This document shows positions 10,091-21,746 of a stretch of 64,000 nucleotides of DNA, piece by piece; position 1 is the stretch's first letter, and the number at the start of each line of letters is the position of its first letter. Origin of the DNA: Hydractinia symbiolongicarpus (taxonomy: Eukaryota > Cnidaria > Hydrozoa > Anthoathecata > Hydractiniidae); assembly GCF_029227915.1 (NCBI RefSeq), contig NC_079878.1, forward strand, positions 17,920,001 to 17,984,000. Direction: 5' to 3'. The notes below the pieces were generated by a model. That model ran no database searches, was not told the DNA's origin, and was given only the letters and a program-made list of their open reading frames with translations. The translations under genes were made by a program, and so were the position numbers.

Positions 10091-10954
10091 CCAAAATGTT
10101 ATAATACGGCCTTTTGCAGCCTAATAAAGGCCTTACACGTAAATGACGTGCTTCTACGAGCATAGACAGGTGGCCATAGGTCTAGTCCTTGCACTCATCA
10201 TGGACTACGACGCCTCAAGTCGTTTTCTATTCCGCAATTGCCATAGAACACCGTCAAGTACGTGCACAATCTTCTAAAGGTTATAATACGGCCTTTTGCA
10301 GCCTAATAAGAGCCTAACACGTAAATGACGTGCTTCTACGAGCATAGACAGGTGGCCATAGGTCTAGTCCTTGCACTCTTAATGGACTACGACGCATCAA
10401 GTCGTTTTCCAGTCCTCAATAGCCATAGAACACCGTCAAGTACGTGCACAGTCTTCCAAAACGTTATTATACGGCCTTTTGCTGTCGAATAAAGGCCTTA
10501 CACGTAAATGACGTGCTTCTACGAGCATAGACCGGCGGGGATCAGTCTAGTCCTTTCGCACTCTATGAACTACGACGCCTCAAATCGTTTTCTATTCCGC
10601 AATGGCCATAGAACACCGTCAAGTACGTGCACAAACTTCTAAAGGTTATAATACGGCCTTTTGCAGCCTAATAAGAGCCTAACACGTAAATCACGACCTT
10701 CCCGGAGCCCAGACTTGTTGCCATAGGTCTAGTCCTTCCACTCATCATGGACTACGACGCCTCAAGTCGTTTTTCATTCTGCAATGGCCATAGAACACCA
10801 TCAACTGCATGCACGGCCTTCTAAAATTTGTAGTACGGTCTTTTGCAGCCTAATAGGGCCTTATACGTGAATGACGTGCTTCTACGAGCATAGACCGGTG
10901 AGGATCGGTTCAGTCTTTCCACTCTCAATGGACTACGACGTCTCAAGTGATTTT

Positions 10955-13538
10955 CTATTCCGCAATGGCCATAGAACACCGTCAAGTACGTGCACAGTCT
11001 TCCAAAAAGTTATAATACGGCCTTTTGCAGCCTAATAAGAGCCTAACACGTAAATCAGGACCTTTCCGGAGCCCAGACTTGTTGCCATAGGTCTAGTCCT
11101 TCCACTCATCATGTACTACGACGCCTCAAGTCGTTTTTCATTCTGCAATGGCCATAGAACACCATCAACTGCATGCACGGCCTTCTAAAATTTGTAGTAC
11201 GGTCTTTTGCAGCCTAATAGGGCCTTATACGTGAATGACGTGCTTCTACGAGCATAGACCGGTGAGGATCGGTTCAGTCTTTCCACTCTCAATGGACTAC
11301 GACGTCTCAAGTGGTTTTCTATTCCGCAATGGCCATAGAACACCGTCAAGTACGTGCACAGTCTTCCAAAAAGCTATAATACGGCCTTTTGCAGCCTTAA
11401 TAAGAGCCTAACACGTAAATCAGGACCTTCCCGGAGCCCAGACTTGCTGCCATAGGTCTAGTCCTTCCACGCATCATGGACTACGACGCCTCAAGTAGTT
11501 TTCCAGTCCTCAATAGCCATAGAACACCGTCAAGTACGTGCACAGTCTTCCAAAACGTTATTATACGGCCTTTTGCTGTCGAATAAAGGCCTTACACGTA
11601 AATGACGTGCTTCTACGAGCATAGACCGGCGGGGATCAGTCTAGTCCTTTCACACTCAATGGAATACGACGCCTCAAGTCGTTTTCCATTCTGCAATGGC
11701 CATAGAGCACCATCAACTACATGCACAGACTTCTAAAGGATGTAATACGGCTTTTTGGAGTCTAATAGGGGCCTTATACGTGAATGACGTGCTTCTACGA
11801 GCATAGACCGGTGAGGATCGGTGCAGTCTTTCCACTCTCAATGGACTGCGACGTCTCAAGTCGTTTTCCATTCCGCAATGGCCATAGAACACCGTCAAGG
11901 ACGTGCACAGTCTTCCAAAAGGTTATAATACGGCCTTTTGCAGCCTAATAAAGGCCTTACACGTAAATGACGTGCTTCTACGAGCGTAGACAGGTGGCCA
12001 TAGGTCTAGTCCTTGCACTCATCATGGACTACGACGCCTCAAGTCGTTTTCTTTTCCGCAATGGCCATAGAACACCGTTAAGTACGTGCACAATCTTCTA
12101 AAGGTTATAATACGGCCTTTTGCAGCCTAATAAGAGCCTAACACGTAAATGACGTGCTTCTACGAGCATAGACAGGTGGCCATAGGTCTAGTCCTTGCAC
12201 TCTTAATGGACTACGACGCATCAAGTCGTTTTCCAGTCCTCAATAGCCATAGAACACCGTCAAGTACGTGCACAGTCTTCTAAATGCTGTAATACGGCTT
12301 TTTGCAGCCTAACAGGGATCTTACAAGTAAATCACGTGTTCAAGGAGCCTAGACAGGTGAGGATCGGTCTGATCCTTCCCCTCTCAATGGACTACGACGC
12401 CTCAAGTCGTTTTCCATTCCACAATGGCCATAGAACACCGTCAAGTACGTGCACAGTCTTCCAAAAGGTTATAATATGGCCTTTTGCAGCCTAAGAAGAG
12501 CCTAACACGTAAATCACGACCTTCCCGGAGCCCAGACTTGTTGCCATAGGTCTAGTCCTTCCACTCATCATGGACTAGGACGCCTCAAGTCGTTTTTCAT
12601 TCTGCAATGGCCATAGAACGCCGTCGTACGTGCACAGTCTTACAAAAGGTTATAATACGGCCTTTTGCAGCCTAATAAAGGCCTTACACGTAAATGACGT
12701 GCTTCTACGAGTATAGACAGGTGGCCATAGGTCTAGTCCTTGCACTCATCATGGACAACGACGCCCAAGCCGTTTTCATTCTGCAATGGCCATAGAACAC
12801 CATCAACTGCATGCACGGCCTTCTAAAATTTGTAGTACGGTCTTTTGCAGCCTAATAGGGGCTTTATACGTGAATGACGTGCTTCTACGAGCATAGACAG
12901 GTGGCCATAGGTCTAGTCCTTGCACTCTTAATGGACTATGACGCATCAAGTCGTTTTCCATTCCTCAATGGCCATAGAACACCATCAACTACATGCGCAG
13001 TCTTCTAAATGCTGTAATACGGCTTTTTGCAGCCTCACAGGGATCTTACACGTAAATCACGTCTTCCAGGAGCCTAGACAGGTGAGGATTGGTCTGATCC
13101 GTCCCCTCTCAATGGACTACGACGCCTCAAGTCGTTTTCCATTCCGCAATGGCCATAGAACACCGTCAAGTACGTGCACAGTCTTCCAAAAGGTTCTAAT
13201 ATGGCCTTTTGCAGCCTAATAAGAGCCTAACATGTAAATCACGACCTTCCAGAAGCCCAGATTTGTTGCCATAGGTCTAGTCCTTCCACATCATGGACTA
13301 CGACGCCTCAAGTCGTTTTCCATTCTGCAATGGCCATAGAACACCATCAACTGCATGCACGGCCTTCTAAAATTTGTAGTACGGAATTTTGCAGCCTAAT
13401 AGGGGCCTTATACGTGAATTACGTGCTTCTAGGAGCATAGATCGGTGAGGATCGGATCTGTCTTTCCACTCTCAATGGACTACGACGTCTCAAGTGGTTT
13501 TCCATTTCGCAATGGCCATGGAACACCGTCAAGTACGT
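10955..13538. repeat. Long HOR block, copy 1 (partner 3,095 bp downstream)
   Basis: About 14 monomers match 14050-16633 at a constant offset of 3,095 bp (17 monomers). Private marks shared by both copies include ATGTACTACGACGCC (11111 and 14206), GCAGCCTTAATAAG with one extra T (11391 and 14486), CTTTTTGGAGTC (11750 and 14845), GACTAGGACGCC (12573 and 15668), GAACGCCGTCGTACG with 3 bp missing (12618 and 15713), and GTACGGAATTTTGC (13379 and 16474). The block ends where 13538 continues as CAGTCTTCC and its partner as CAATCTTCT. Confidence 0.92.
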
Positions 13539-14049
13539 GCACAGTCTTCCAAAATGTTATAATACGGCCTTTTGCAGCCTAATAAAGGCCTTACACGTAA
13601 ATGACGTGCTTCTACGAGCATAGACAGGTGGCCATAGCTCTAGTCCTTGCACTCATCATGGACTACGACGCCTCAAGTCGTTTTCTATTCCGCAATGGCC
13701 ATAGAACACCGTCAAGTACGTGCACAATCTTCTAAAGGTTATAATACGGCCTTTTGCAGCCTAATAAGAGCCTAACACGTAAATGACGTGCTTCTACGAG
13801 CATAGACAGGTGGCCATAGGTCTAGTCCTTGCACTCTTAATGGACTACGACGCATCAAGTCGTTTTCCAGTCCTCAATAGCCATAGAACACCGTCAAGTA
13901 CGTGCACAGTCTTCCAAAACGTTATTATACGGCCTTTTGCTGTCGAATAAAGGCCTTACACGTAAATGACGTGCTTCTACGAGCATAGACCGGCGGGGAT
14001 CAGTCTAGTCCTTTCGCACTCTATGAACTACGACGCCTCAAATCGTTTT
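13539..14049. repeat. Bridge between 3,095-bp partners; copy of ~10,091-10,590
   Basis: From CCAAAATGTTATAA at 13549 the sequence follows 10091 onwards at an offset of 3,458 bp, including the K and H monomers and the GTCCTTTCGCACTC mark at 14004/10546. It then joins the second 3,095 partner inside the shared TTTTCTATTCCGCAATGGCC stretch near 14050. The junction monomer therefore has an I front and a different back, as expected for a crossover. Confidence 0.85.
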
Positions 14050-16633
14050 CTATTCCGCAATGGCCATAGAACACCGTCAAGTACGTGCACAGTCTTCCAA
14101 AAAGTTATAATACGGCCTTTTGCAGCCTAATAAGAGCCTAACACGTAAATCAGGACCTTTCCGGAGCCCAGACTTGTTGCCATAGGTCTAGTCCTTCCAC
14201 TCATCATGTACTACGACGCCTCAAGTCGTTTTTCATTCTGCAATGGCCATAGAACACCATCAACTGCATGCACGGCCTTCTAAAATTTGTAGTACGGTCT
14301 TTTGCAGCCTAATAGGGCCTTATACGTGAATGACGTGCTTCTACGAGCATAGACCGGTGAGGATCGGTTCAGTCTTTCCACTCTCAATGGACTACGACGT
14401 CTCAAGTGGTTTTCTATTCCGCAATGGCCATAGAACACCGTCAAGTACGTGCACAGTCTTCCAAAAAGCTATAATACGGCCTTTTGCAGCCTTAATAAGA
14501 GCCTAACACGTAAATCAGGACCTTCCCGGAGCCCAGACTTGCTGCCATAGGTCTAGTCCTTCCACGCATCATGGACTACGACGCCTCAAGTAGTTTTCCA
14601 GTCCTCAATAGCCATAGAACACCGTCAAGTACGTGCACAGTCTTCCAAAACGTTATTATACGGCCTTTTGCTGTCGAATAAAGGCCTTACACGTAAATGA
14701 CGTGCTTCTACGAGCATAGACCGGCGGGGATCAGTCTAGTCCTTTCACACTCAATGGAATACGACGCCTCAAGTCGTTTTCCATTCTGCAATGGCCATAG
14801 AGCACCATCAACTACATGCACAGACTTCTAAAGGATGTAATACGGCTTTTTGGAGTCTAATAGGGGCCTTATACGTGAATGACGTGCTTCTACGAGCATA
14901 GACCTGTGAGGATCGGTGCAGTCTTTCCACTCTCAATGGACTGCGACGTCTCAAGTCGTTTTCCATTCCGCAATGGCCATAGAACACCGTCAAGTACGTG
15001 CACAGTCTTCCAAAAGGTTATAATACGGCCTTTTGCAGCCTAATAAAGGCCTTACACGTAAATGACGTGCTTCTACGAGCGTAGACAGGTGGCCATAGGT
15101 CTAGTCCTTGCACTCATCATGGACTACGACGCCTCAAGTCGTTTTCTTTTCCGCAATGGCCATAGAACACCGTTAAGTACGTGCACAATCTTCTAAAGGT
15201 TATAATACGGCCTTTTGCAGCCTAATAAGAGCCTAACACGTAAATGACGTGCTTCTACGAGCATAGACAGGTGGCCATAGGTCTAGTCCTTGCACTCTTA
15301 ATGGACTACGACGCATCAAGTCGTTTTCCAGTCCTCAATAGCCATAGAACACCGTCAAGTACGTGCACAGTCTTCTAAATGCTGTAATACGGCTTTTTGC
15401 AGCCTAACAGGGATCTTACAAGTAAATCACGTGTTCAAGGAGCCTAGACAGGTGAAGATCGGTCTGATCCTTCCCCTCTCAATGGACTACGACGCCTCAA
15501 GTCGTTTTCCATTCCACAATGGCCATAGAACACCGTCAAGTACGTGCACAGTCTTCCAAAAGGTTATAATATGGCCTTTTGCAGCCTAAGAAGAGCCTAA
15601 CACGTAAATCACGACCTTCCCGGAGCCCAGACTTGTTGCCATAGGTCTAGTCCTTCCACTCATCATGGACTAGGACGCCTCAAGTCGTTTTTCATTCTGC
15701 AATGGCCATAGAACGCCGTCGTACGTGCACAGTCTTACAAAAGGTTATAATACGGCCTTTTGCAGCCTAATAAAGGCCTTACACGTAAATGACGTGCTTC
15801 TACGAGCATAGACAGGTGGCCATAGGTCTAGTCCTTGCACTCATCATGGACAACGACGCCCAAGCCGTTTTCATTCTGCAATGGCCATAGAACACCATCA
15901 ACTGCATGCACGGCCTTCTAAAATTTGTAGTACGGTCTTTTGCAGCCTAATAGGGGCTTTATACGTGAATGACGTGCTTCTACGAGCATAGACAGGTGGC
16001 CATAGGTCTAGTCCTTGCACTCTTAATGGACTATGACGCATCAAGTCGTTTTCCATTCCTCAATGGCCATAGAACACCATCAACTACATGCGCAGTCTTC
16101 TAAATGCTGTAATACGGCTTTTTGCAGCCTCACAGGGATCTTACACGTAAATCACGTCTTCCAGGAGCCTAGACAGGTGAGGATTGGTCTGATCCGTCCC
16201 CTCTCAATGGACTACGACGCCTCAAGTCGTTTTCCATTCCGCAATGGCCATAGAACACCGTCAAGTACGTGCACAGTCTTCCAAAAGGTTCTAATATGGC
16301 CTTTTGCAGCCTAATAAGAGCCTAACATGTAAATCACGACCTTCCAGAAGCCCAGATTTGTTGCCATAGGTCTAGTCCTTCCACATCATGGACTACGACG
16401 CCTCAAGTCGTTTTCCATTCTGCAATGGCCATAGAACACCATCAACTGCATGCACGGCCTTCTAAAATTTGTAGTACGGAATTTTGCAGCCTAATAGGGG
16501 CCTTATACGTGAATTACGTGCTTCTAGGAGCATAGATCGGTGAGGATCGGATCTGTCTTTCCACTCTCAATGGACTACGACGTCTCAAGTGGTTTTCCAT
16601 TTCGCAATGGCCATGGAACACCGTCAAGTACGT
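14050..16633. repeat. Long HOR block, copy 2 (partner 3,095 bp upstream)
   Basis: This carries the full set of private marks listed for 10955-13538, so both descend from one template. A few differences are private to this copy, for example GACCTGTGAGG at about 14902 against GACCGGTGAGG at 11806, and GGTGAAGATCGG near 15452 against GGTGAGGATCGG near 12357. After 16633 the sequence continues as E with the diverged F and N monomers. Confidence 0.92.
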
Positions 16634-17518
16634 GCACAATCTTCTAAAGGATATAATACGGCCTATTGCAGGCTAATAAGGGTCTTCCACGTAAATGACG
16701 TGCTTCTACGAGCATAGACAAGTGGCCACAGGTATAGTCCTTGCACTCTTAATGGACTACGACGCGTCAAGTCGTTTTCCATTCCTCAGTGGCCATAGAA
16801 CACCATCAACTACATGCGCAGTCTTCTAAAGGCTGTATTACGGCTTATTGCAGCCAAATAGGGGTCTTCCACGTAAATGGCGTGCTTCTACGAGCATAGA
16901 CAGGTGGCCACAGGTATAGTTCTTGCACTCTTAATGGACTACGACGCGTCAAGTCGTTTTCCATTCCTCAGTGGCCATAGAACACCATCAACTACATGCG
17001 CAGTCTTCTAAAGGCTGTATTACGGCTTATTGCAGCCTAATAGGGGCCTTACACGTAAATCACGTGCTTCAAGTAGCCTAGACTGGTGCGGATTAGTCTA
17101 GTCCTTCAGCTCTGAATGAACTGCGTTGCCTCAAGTCATTTTCCATTCCGCAATGGCCATGGAACACCGTCAAGTACGTGAACATTCTTCTAAAGGTTAT
17201 AATACAGTCTTTTGCATGCTAATAAGCGCCTTACACGTGAATGACGTGCTTCTACGAGCACAGACCGGCGGAGATCAGTCTAGTCCTTTCACACTCTATG
17301 AACTACGACGCCTCAAATCGTTTTCTATTCCGCAATGGCCATAGAACACCGTCAAGTACGTGCACAAACTTCTAAAGGTTATAATACGGCCTTTTGCAGC
17401 CTAATAAGGGCCTTACACGTAAATGACGTTCTTCTACGAGCATAGACAGGTGGCCATAGGTCTAGTCCTTGCACTCTTAATGGACTATGACGCATCAAGT
17501 CGTTTTCCATTCCTCATT
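16427..17518. repeat. 6-monomer HOR with diverged F and N monomers, copy 1 (1,092 bp)
   Basis: This repeats at 17519 with an offset of exactly 1,092 bp, checked at TACGGAATTTTGC (16474 and 17566), CCTTCAGCTCTGAATG and the N monomers (17116 and 18208). Inside it two nearly identical second-form F monomers stand side by side (16760 and 16942, with GGCTGTATTACGGC), a fresh single-monomer duplication. The junction into copy 2 is near 17515, where CCTCATTGGCC joins a front from B to a back from A. Confidence 0.9.
17116..17297 (+). repeat. Diverged monomer subfamily N, representative (182 bp)
   Basis: N has a rearranged start, TGAACTGCGTTGCCTCAAG, after the tail CCTTCAGCTCTGAATG, then AAGTCATTTTCCATTCC, GTGAACATTCTTCTAAAGG, ATACAGTCTTTTGCATGC and AAGCGCCTTACACGTG. 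It is preceded by the second F form (GGCTGTATTACGGC). Relatives are at 18208, 47979, 59553, 61850 and 63850, confined to the diverged islands; the last runs to the end of the window. Confidence 0.82.
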
Positions 17519-18440
17519 GGCCATAGAACACCATCAACTGCATGCACGGCCTTCTAAAATTTGTAGTACGGAATTTTGCAGCCTAATAGGGGCCTTATAC
17601 GTGAATTACGTGCTTCTAGGAGCATAGATCGGTGAGGATCGGATCTGTCTTTCCACTCTCAATGGACTACGACGTCTCAAGTGGTTTTCCATTTCGCAAT
17701 GGCCATGGAACACCGTCAAGTACGTGCACAATCTTCTAAAGGATATAATACGGCCTATTGCAGGCTAATAAGGGTCTTCCACGTAAATGACGTGCTTCTA
17801 CGAGCATAGACAAGTGGCCACAGGTATAGTCCTTGCACTCTTAATGGACTACGACGCGTCAAGTCGTTTTCCATTCCTCAGTGGCCATAGAACACCATCA
17901 ACTACATGCGCAGTCTTCTAAAGGCTGTATTACGGCTTATTGCAGCCAAATAGGGGTCTTCCACGTAAATGGCGTGCTTCTACGAGCATAGACAGGTGGC
18001 CACAGGTATAGTTCTTGCACTCTTAATGGACTACGACGCGTCAAGTCGTTTTCCATTCCTCAGTGGCCATAGAACACCATCAACTACATGCGCAGTCTTC
18101 TAAAGGCTGTATTACGGCTTATTGCAGCCTAATAGGGGCCTTACACGTAAATCACGTGCTTCAAGTAGCCTAGACTGGTGCGGATTAGTCTAGTCCTTCA
18201 GCTCTGAATGAACTGCGTTGCCTCAAGTCATTTTCCATTCCGCAATGGCCATGGAACACCGTCAAGTACGTGAACATTCTTCTAAAGGTTATAATACAGT
18301 CTTTTGCATGCTAATAAGCGCCTTACACGTGAATGACGTGCTTCTACGAGCACAGACCGGCGGAGATCAGTCTAGTCCTTTCACACTCTATGAACTACGA
18401 CGCCTCAAATCGTTTTCTATTCCGCAATGGCCATAGAACA
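17519..18440. repeat. 6-monomer HOR, copy 2 (partial, about five monomers)
   Basis: It matches copy 1 until about 18440, where CACCATCAACTACATGCGC replaces CACCGTCAAGTACGTGC and the array switches to B. The switch occurs inside the CAATGGCCATAGAACACC stretch shared by all subfamilies. The TATTACGG, GCGTTGCC and ATACAGTC marks are all retained. Confidence 0.9.
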
Positions 18441-18934
18441 CCATCAACTACATGCGCAGTCTTCTAAATGCTGTAATACGGCTTTTCGCAGCCTAACAGG
18501 GATCTTACACGTAAATCACGTCTTCCAGGAGCCTAGACAGGTGAGGATCGGTCTGATCCTTCCCCTCTCAATGGACTACGACGCCTCAAGTCGTTTTCCA
18601 TTCCGCAATGGCCATAGAACACCATCAAGTACGTGCACAGTCTTCTAAAGATTATAATACGGCCTTCTGCAGCCTAATAAGGGCCTAACACGCAAATGAC
18701 GTTCTTCTACGAGCATAGACAGGTTGCCATAGGTCTAGTCCTTGCACTCTTAATGGACTATGACGCATCAAGTCGTTTTCCATTACTCGATGGCCATAGA
18801 ACACCATCAACTACATGCACAGTCTTCTAAATGCTGTAATACGGCTTTTTGCAGCCTAACAGGGATCTTACAAGTAAATCACGTGTTCCAGGAGCCTAGA
18901 CAGGTGAAGATCGGTCTGATCCTTCCCCTCTCAA
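18441..18934. repeat. B-containing link between HOR blocks
   Basis: It holds a B-type monomer (GCTTTTCGCAGCC variant, also near 5200 and 32060), one monomer with AAGATTATAATACGGCC and a second B with the private TCCATTACTCGATGGCC near 18780. No unique sequence. Confidence 0.8.
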
Positions 18935-19634
18935 TGGACTGCGACGTCTCAAGTCGTTTTCCATTCCGCAATGGCCATAGAACACCGTCAAGTACGTGCA
19001 CAGTCTTCCAAAAGGTTATAATACGGCCTTTTGCAGCCTAATAAAGGCCTTACACGTAAATGACGTGCTTCTACGAGCATAGACAGGTGGCCATAGGTCT
19101 AGTCCTTGCACTCTTAATGGACTACGACGCATCAAGTCGTTTTCCAGTCCTCAATAGCCATAGAACACCGTCAAGTACGTGCACAGTCTTCCAAAACGTT
19201 ATTATACGGCCTTTTGCTGTCGAATAAAGGCCTTACACGTAAATGACGTGCTTCTACGAGCATAGACCGGCGGGGATCAGTCTAGTCCTTTCACACTCTA
19301 TGAATTACGACGCCTCAAATCGTTTTTTATTCCGCAATGGCCATAGAACACCGTCAAGTACGTGCACAAACTTCTAAAGGTTATAATACGGCCTTTTGCA
19401 GCCTAATAAGAGCCTAACACGTAAATCACGACCTTCCCGGAGCCCAGACTTGTTGCCATAGGTCTAGTCCTTCCATTCATCATGGACTACGACGCCTCAA
19501 GTCGTTTTTCATTCTGCAATGGCCATAGAACACCATCAACTGCATGCACGGCCTTCTAAAATTTGTAGTACGGTCTTTTCCAGCCTAATAGGGCCTTATA
19601 CGTGAATGACGTGCTTCTACGAGCTTCGACAGGT
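18935..19634. repeat. G-H-I-A block, copy 1
   Basis: This matches 19961-20660 at an offset of 1,026 bp, not a multiple of 182. Shared private marks are TGAATTACGACGCC (19301 and 20327), ATCGTTTTTTATTCCGC, CTTCCATTCATCATGG and GGTCTTTTCCAGCC. The odd spacing is explained by the shortened monomer just downstream: 1,026 plus 68 equals 1,094, six monomers. Confidence 0.88.
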
Positions 19635-19777
19635 GGCCATAGAACACCGTCAAGTACGTGCACAGTCTTCTAAAGATTATAATACGGCCTTCTGCAGCCT
19701 AATAAGGGCCTTACACGTACATTATGTGCTTCGACGACCATAGACAGGTGGGGATTGGTGTAGTCCTTCCACTCTCA
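19482..19777. repeat. Monomer pair with a 68-bp internal deletion
   Basis: The interval between the monomer starts at 19482 and 19778 is 296 bp, which is 182 plus 114. At about 19635 the tail CGACAGGTGGCCATA runs directly into GAACACCGTCAAG, skipping the GGTCTAGTCC tail and the start of the next monomer. TGGCCATAG occurs twice per monomer cycle, 68 bp apart in register (compare 169 and 237), exactly the missing length. Deletion by slippage or pairing between these direct repeats is the simplest reading. Confidence 0.85.
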
Positions 19778-19960
19778 ATGGAATACGACGCCTCAATTCG
19801 TTTTCCATTCTGCAATGGCCATAGAGCACCATCAACTTTATGCATAGACTTCTAAAGGATGTAATACGGCTTTTTGCAGTCTAATAGGGGCCTTATACGT
19901 GAATGACGTGCTTCTACGAGCATAGACCGGTGAGGATCGGTTCAGTCTTTCCACTCTCAA

Positions 19961-20660
19961 TGGACTGCGACGTCTCAAGTCGTTTTCCATTCCGCAATGG
20001 CCATAGAACACCGTCAAGTACGTGCACAGTCTTCCAAAAGGTTATAATACGGCCTTTTGCAGCCTAATAAAGGCCTTACACGTAAATGACGTGCTTCTAC
20101 GAGCATAGACAGGTGGCCATAGGTCTAGTCCTTGCACTCTTAATGGACTACGACGCATCAAGTCGTTTTCCAGTCCTCAATAGCCATAGAACACCGTCAA
20201 GTACGTGCACAGTCTTCCAAAACGTTATTATACGGCCTTTTGCTGTCGAATAAAGGCCTTACACGTAAATGACGTGCTTCTACGAGCATAGACCGGCGGG
20301 GATCAGTCTAGTCCTTTCACACTCTATGAATTACGACGCCTCAAATCGTTTTTTATTCCGCAATGGCCATAGAACACCGTCAAGTACGTGCACAAACTTC
20401 TAAAGGTTATAATACGGCCTTTTGCAGCCTAATAAGAGCCTAACACGTAAATCACGACCTTCCCGGAGCCCAGACTTGTTGCCATAGGTCTAGTCCTTCC
20501 ATTCATCATGGACTACGACGCCTCAAGTCGTTTTTCATTCTGCAATGGCCATAGAACACCATCAACTGCATGCACGGCCTTCTAAAATTTGTAGTACGGT
20601 CTTTTCCAGCCTAATAGGGCCTTATACGTGAATGACGTGCTTCTACGAGCATCGACAGGT
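19961..20660. repeat. G-H-I-A block, copy 2
   Basis: Intact counterpart of 18935-19634. At 20650 the tail reads GAGCATCGACAGGTGGCC and continues normally into GGTCTAGTCC, whereas copy 1 reads GAGCTTCGACAGG and is deleted there. This shows the deletion is private to copy 1 and followed or accompanied the duplication. Confidence 0.88.
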
Positions 20661-21746
20661 GGCCATAGGTCTAGTCCTTGCACTCTTAATGGACTATGAC
20701 GCATCAAGTCGTTTTCCATTCCTCAATAGCCATAGAACACCATCAACTACATGCACAGTCTTCTAAATGCTGTAATACGGCTTTTTGCAGCCTAACAGGG
20801 ATCTTACACGTAAATCACGTCTTCCAGGAGCCTAGACAGGTGAGGATCGGTCTGATCCTTCCCCTCTCAATGGACTACGACACCTCAAGTCGTTTTCCAT
20901 TCCGCAATGGCCATAGAACACCATCAAGTACGTGCACGGCCTTCTAAAATTTGTAGTACGGTCTTTTGCAGCCTAATAAAGGCCTTACACGTAAATGACG
21001 CGCTTCTACGAGCATAGACAGGTGACCATAGGTCTAGTCCTTGCACTCTTAATGGACTACGACGCATCAAGTCGTTTTCCAGTCCTCAATAGGCATAGAA
21101 CACCGTCAAGTACGTGCACAGTCTTCCAAAACGTTATTATACGGCCTTTTGCTGTCGAATAAAGGCCTTATACGTGAATGACGTGCTTCTACGAGCATAT
21201 ACCGGTGAAAATCGGTTCAGTCTTTCCACTCTCAATGGACTGCGACGTCTCAAGTCGTTTTCCATTCCGCAATGGCCATAGAACACCGTCAAGTACGTGC
21301 ACAGTCTTCCAAAAGGTTATAATACGGCCTTTTGCAGCCTAATAAAGGCCTTACACGTAAATGACGCGCTTCTACGAGCATAGACAGGTGACCATAGGTC
21401 TAGTCCTTGCACTCATCATGGACTACGACGCCTCAAGTCGTTTTCTATTCCGCAATGGCCATAGAACACCCTCAAGTACGTGCACAATCTTCTAAAGGTT
21501 ATAATACGGCCTTTTGCAGCCTAATAAGAGCCTAACACGTAAATGACGTGCTTCTACGAGCATAGACAGGTGGCCATAGGTCTAGTCCTTGCACTCTTAA
21601 TGGACTACGACGCATCAAGTCGTTTTCCAGTCCTCAATAGCCATAGAACACCGTCAAGTACGTGCACAGTCTTTCAAAACGTTATTATACGGCCTTTTGC
21701 TGTCGAATAAATGCCTTACACGTAAATGACGTGCTTCTACGAGCAT
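20661..21746. repeat. Mixed monomers B, C/A hybrid, H, G, K
   Basis: It opens with B (20689) and its neighbour, whose back half is A-like (CACGGCCTTCTAAAATTTG near 20937), a hybrid monomer. A dimer step of about 366 bp is shown by the private ATGACGCGCTTCTACG with GGTGACCATAGG, present near 20994 and 21360. The B here has a partner at 22146 (1,457 bp away). Nothing but satellite is present. Confidence 0.8.
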
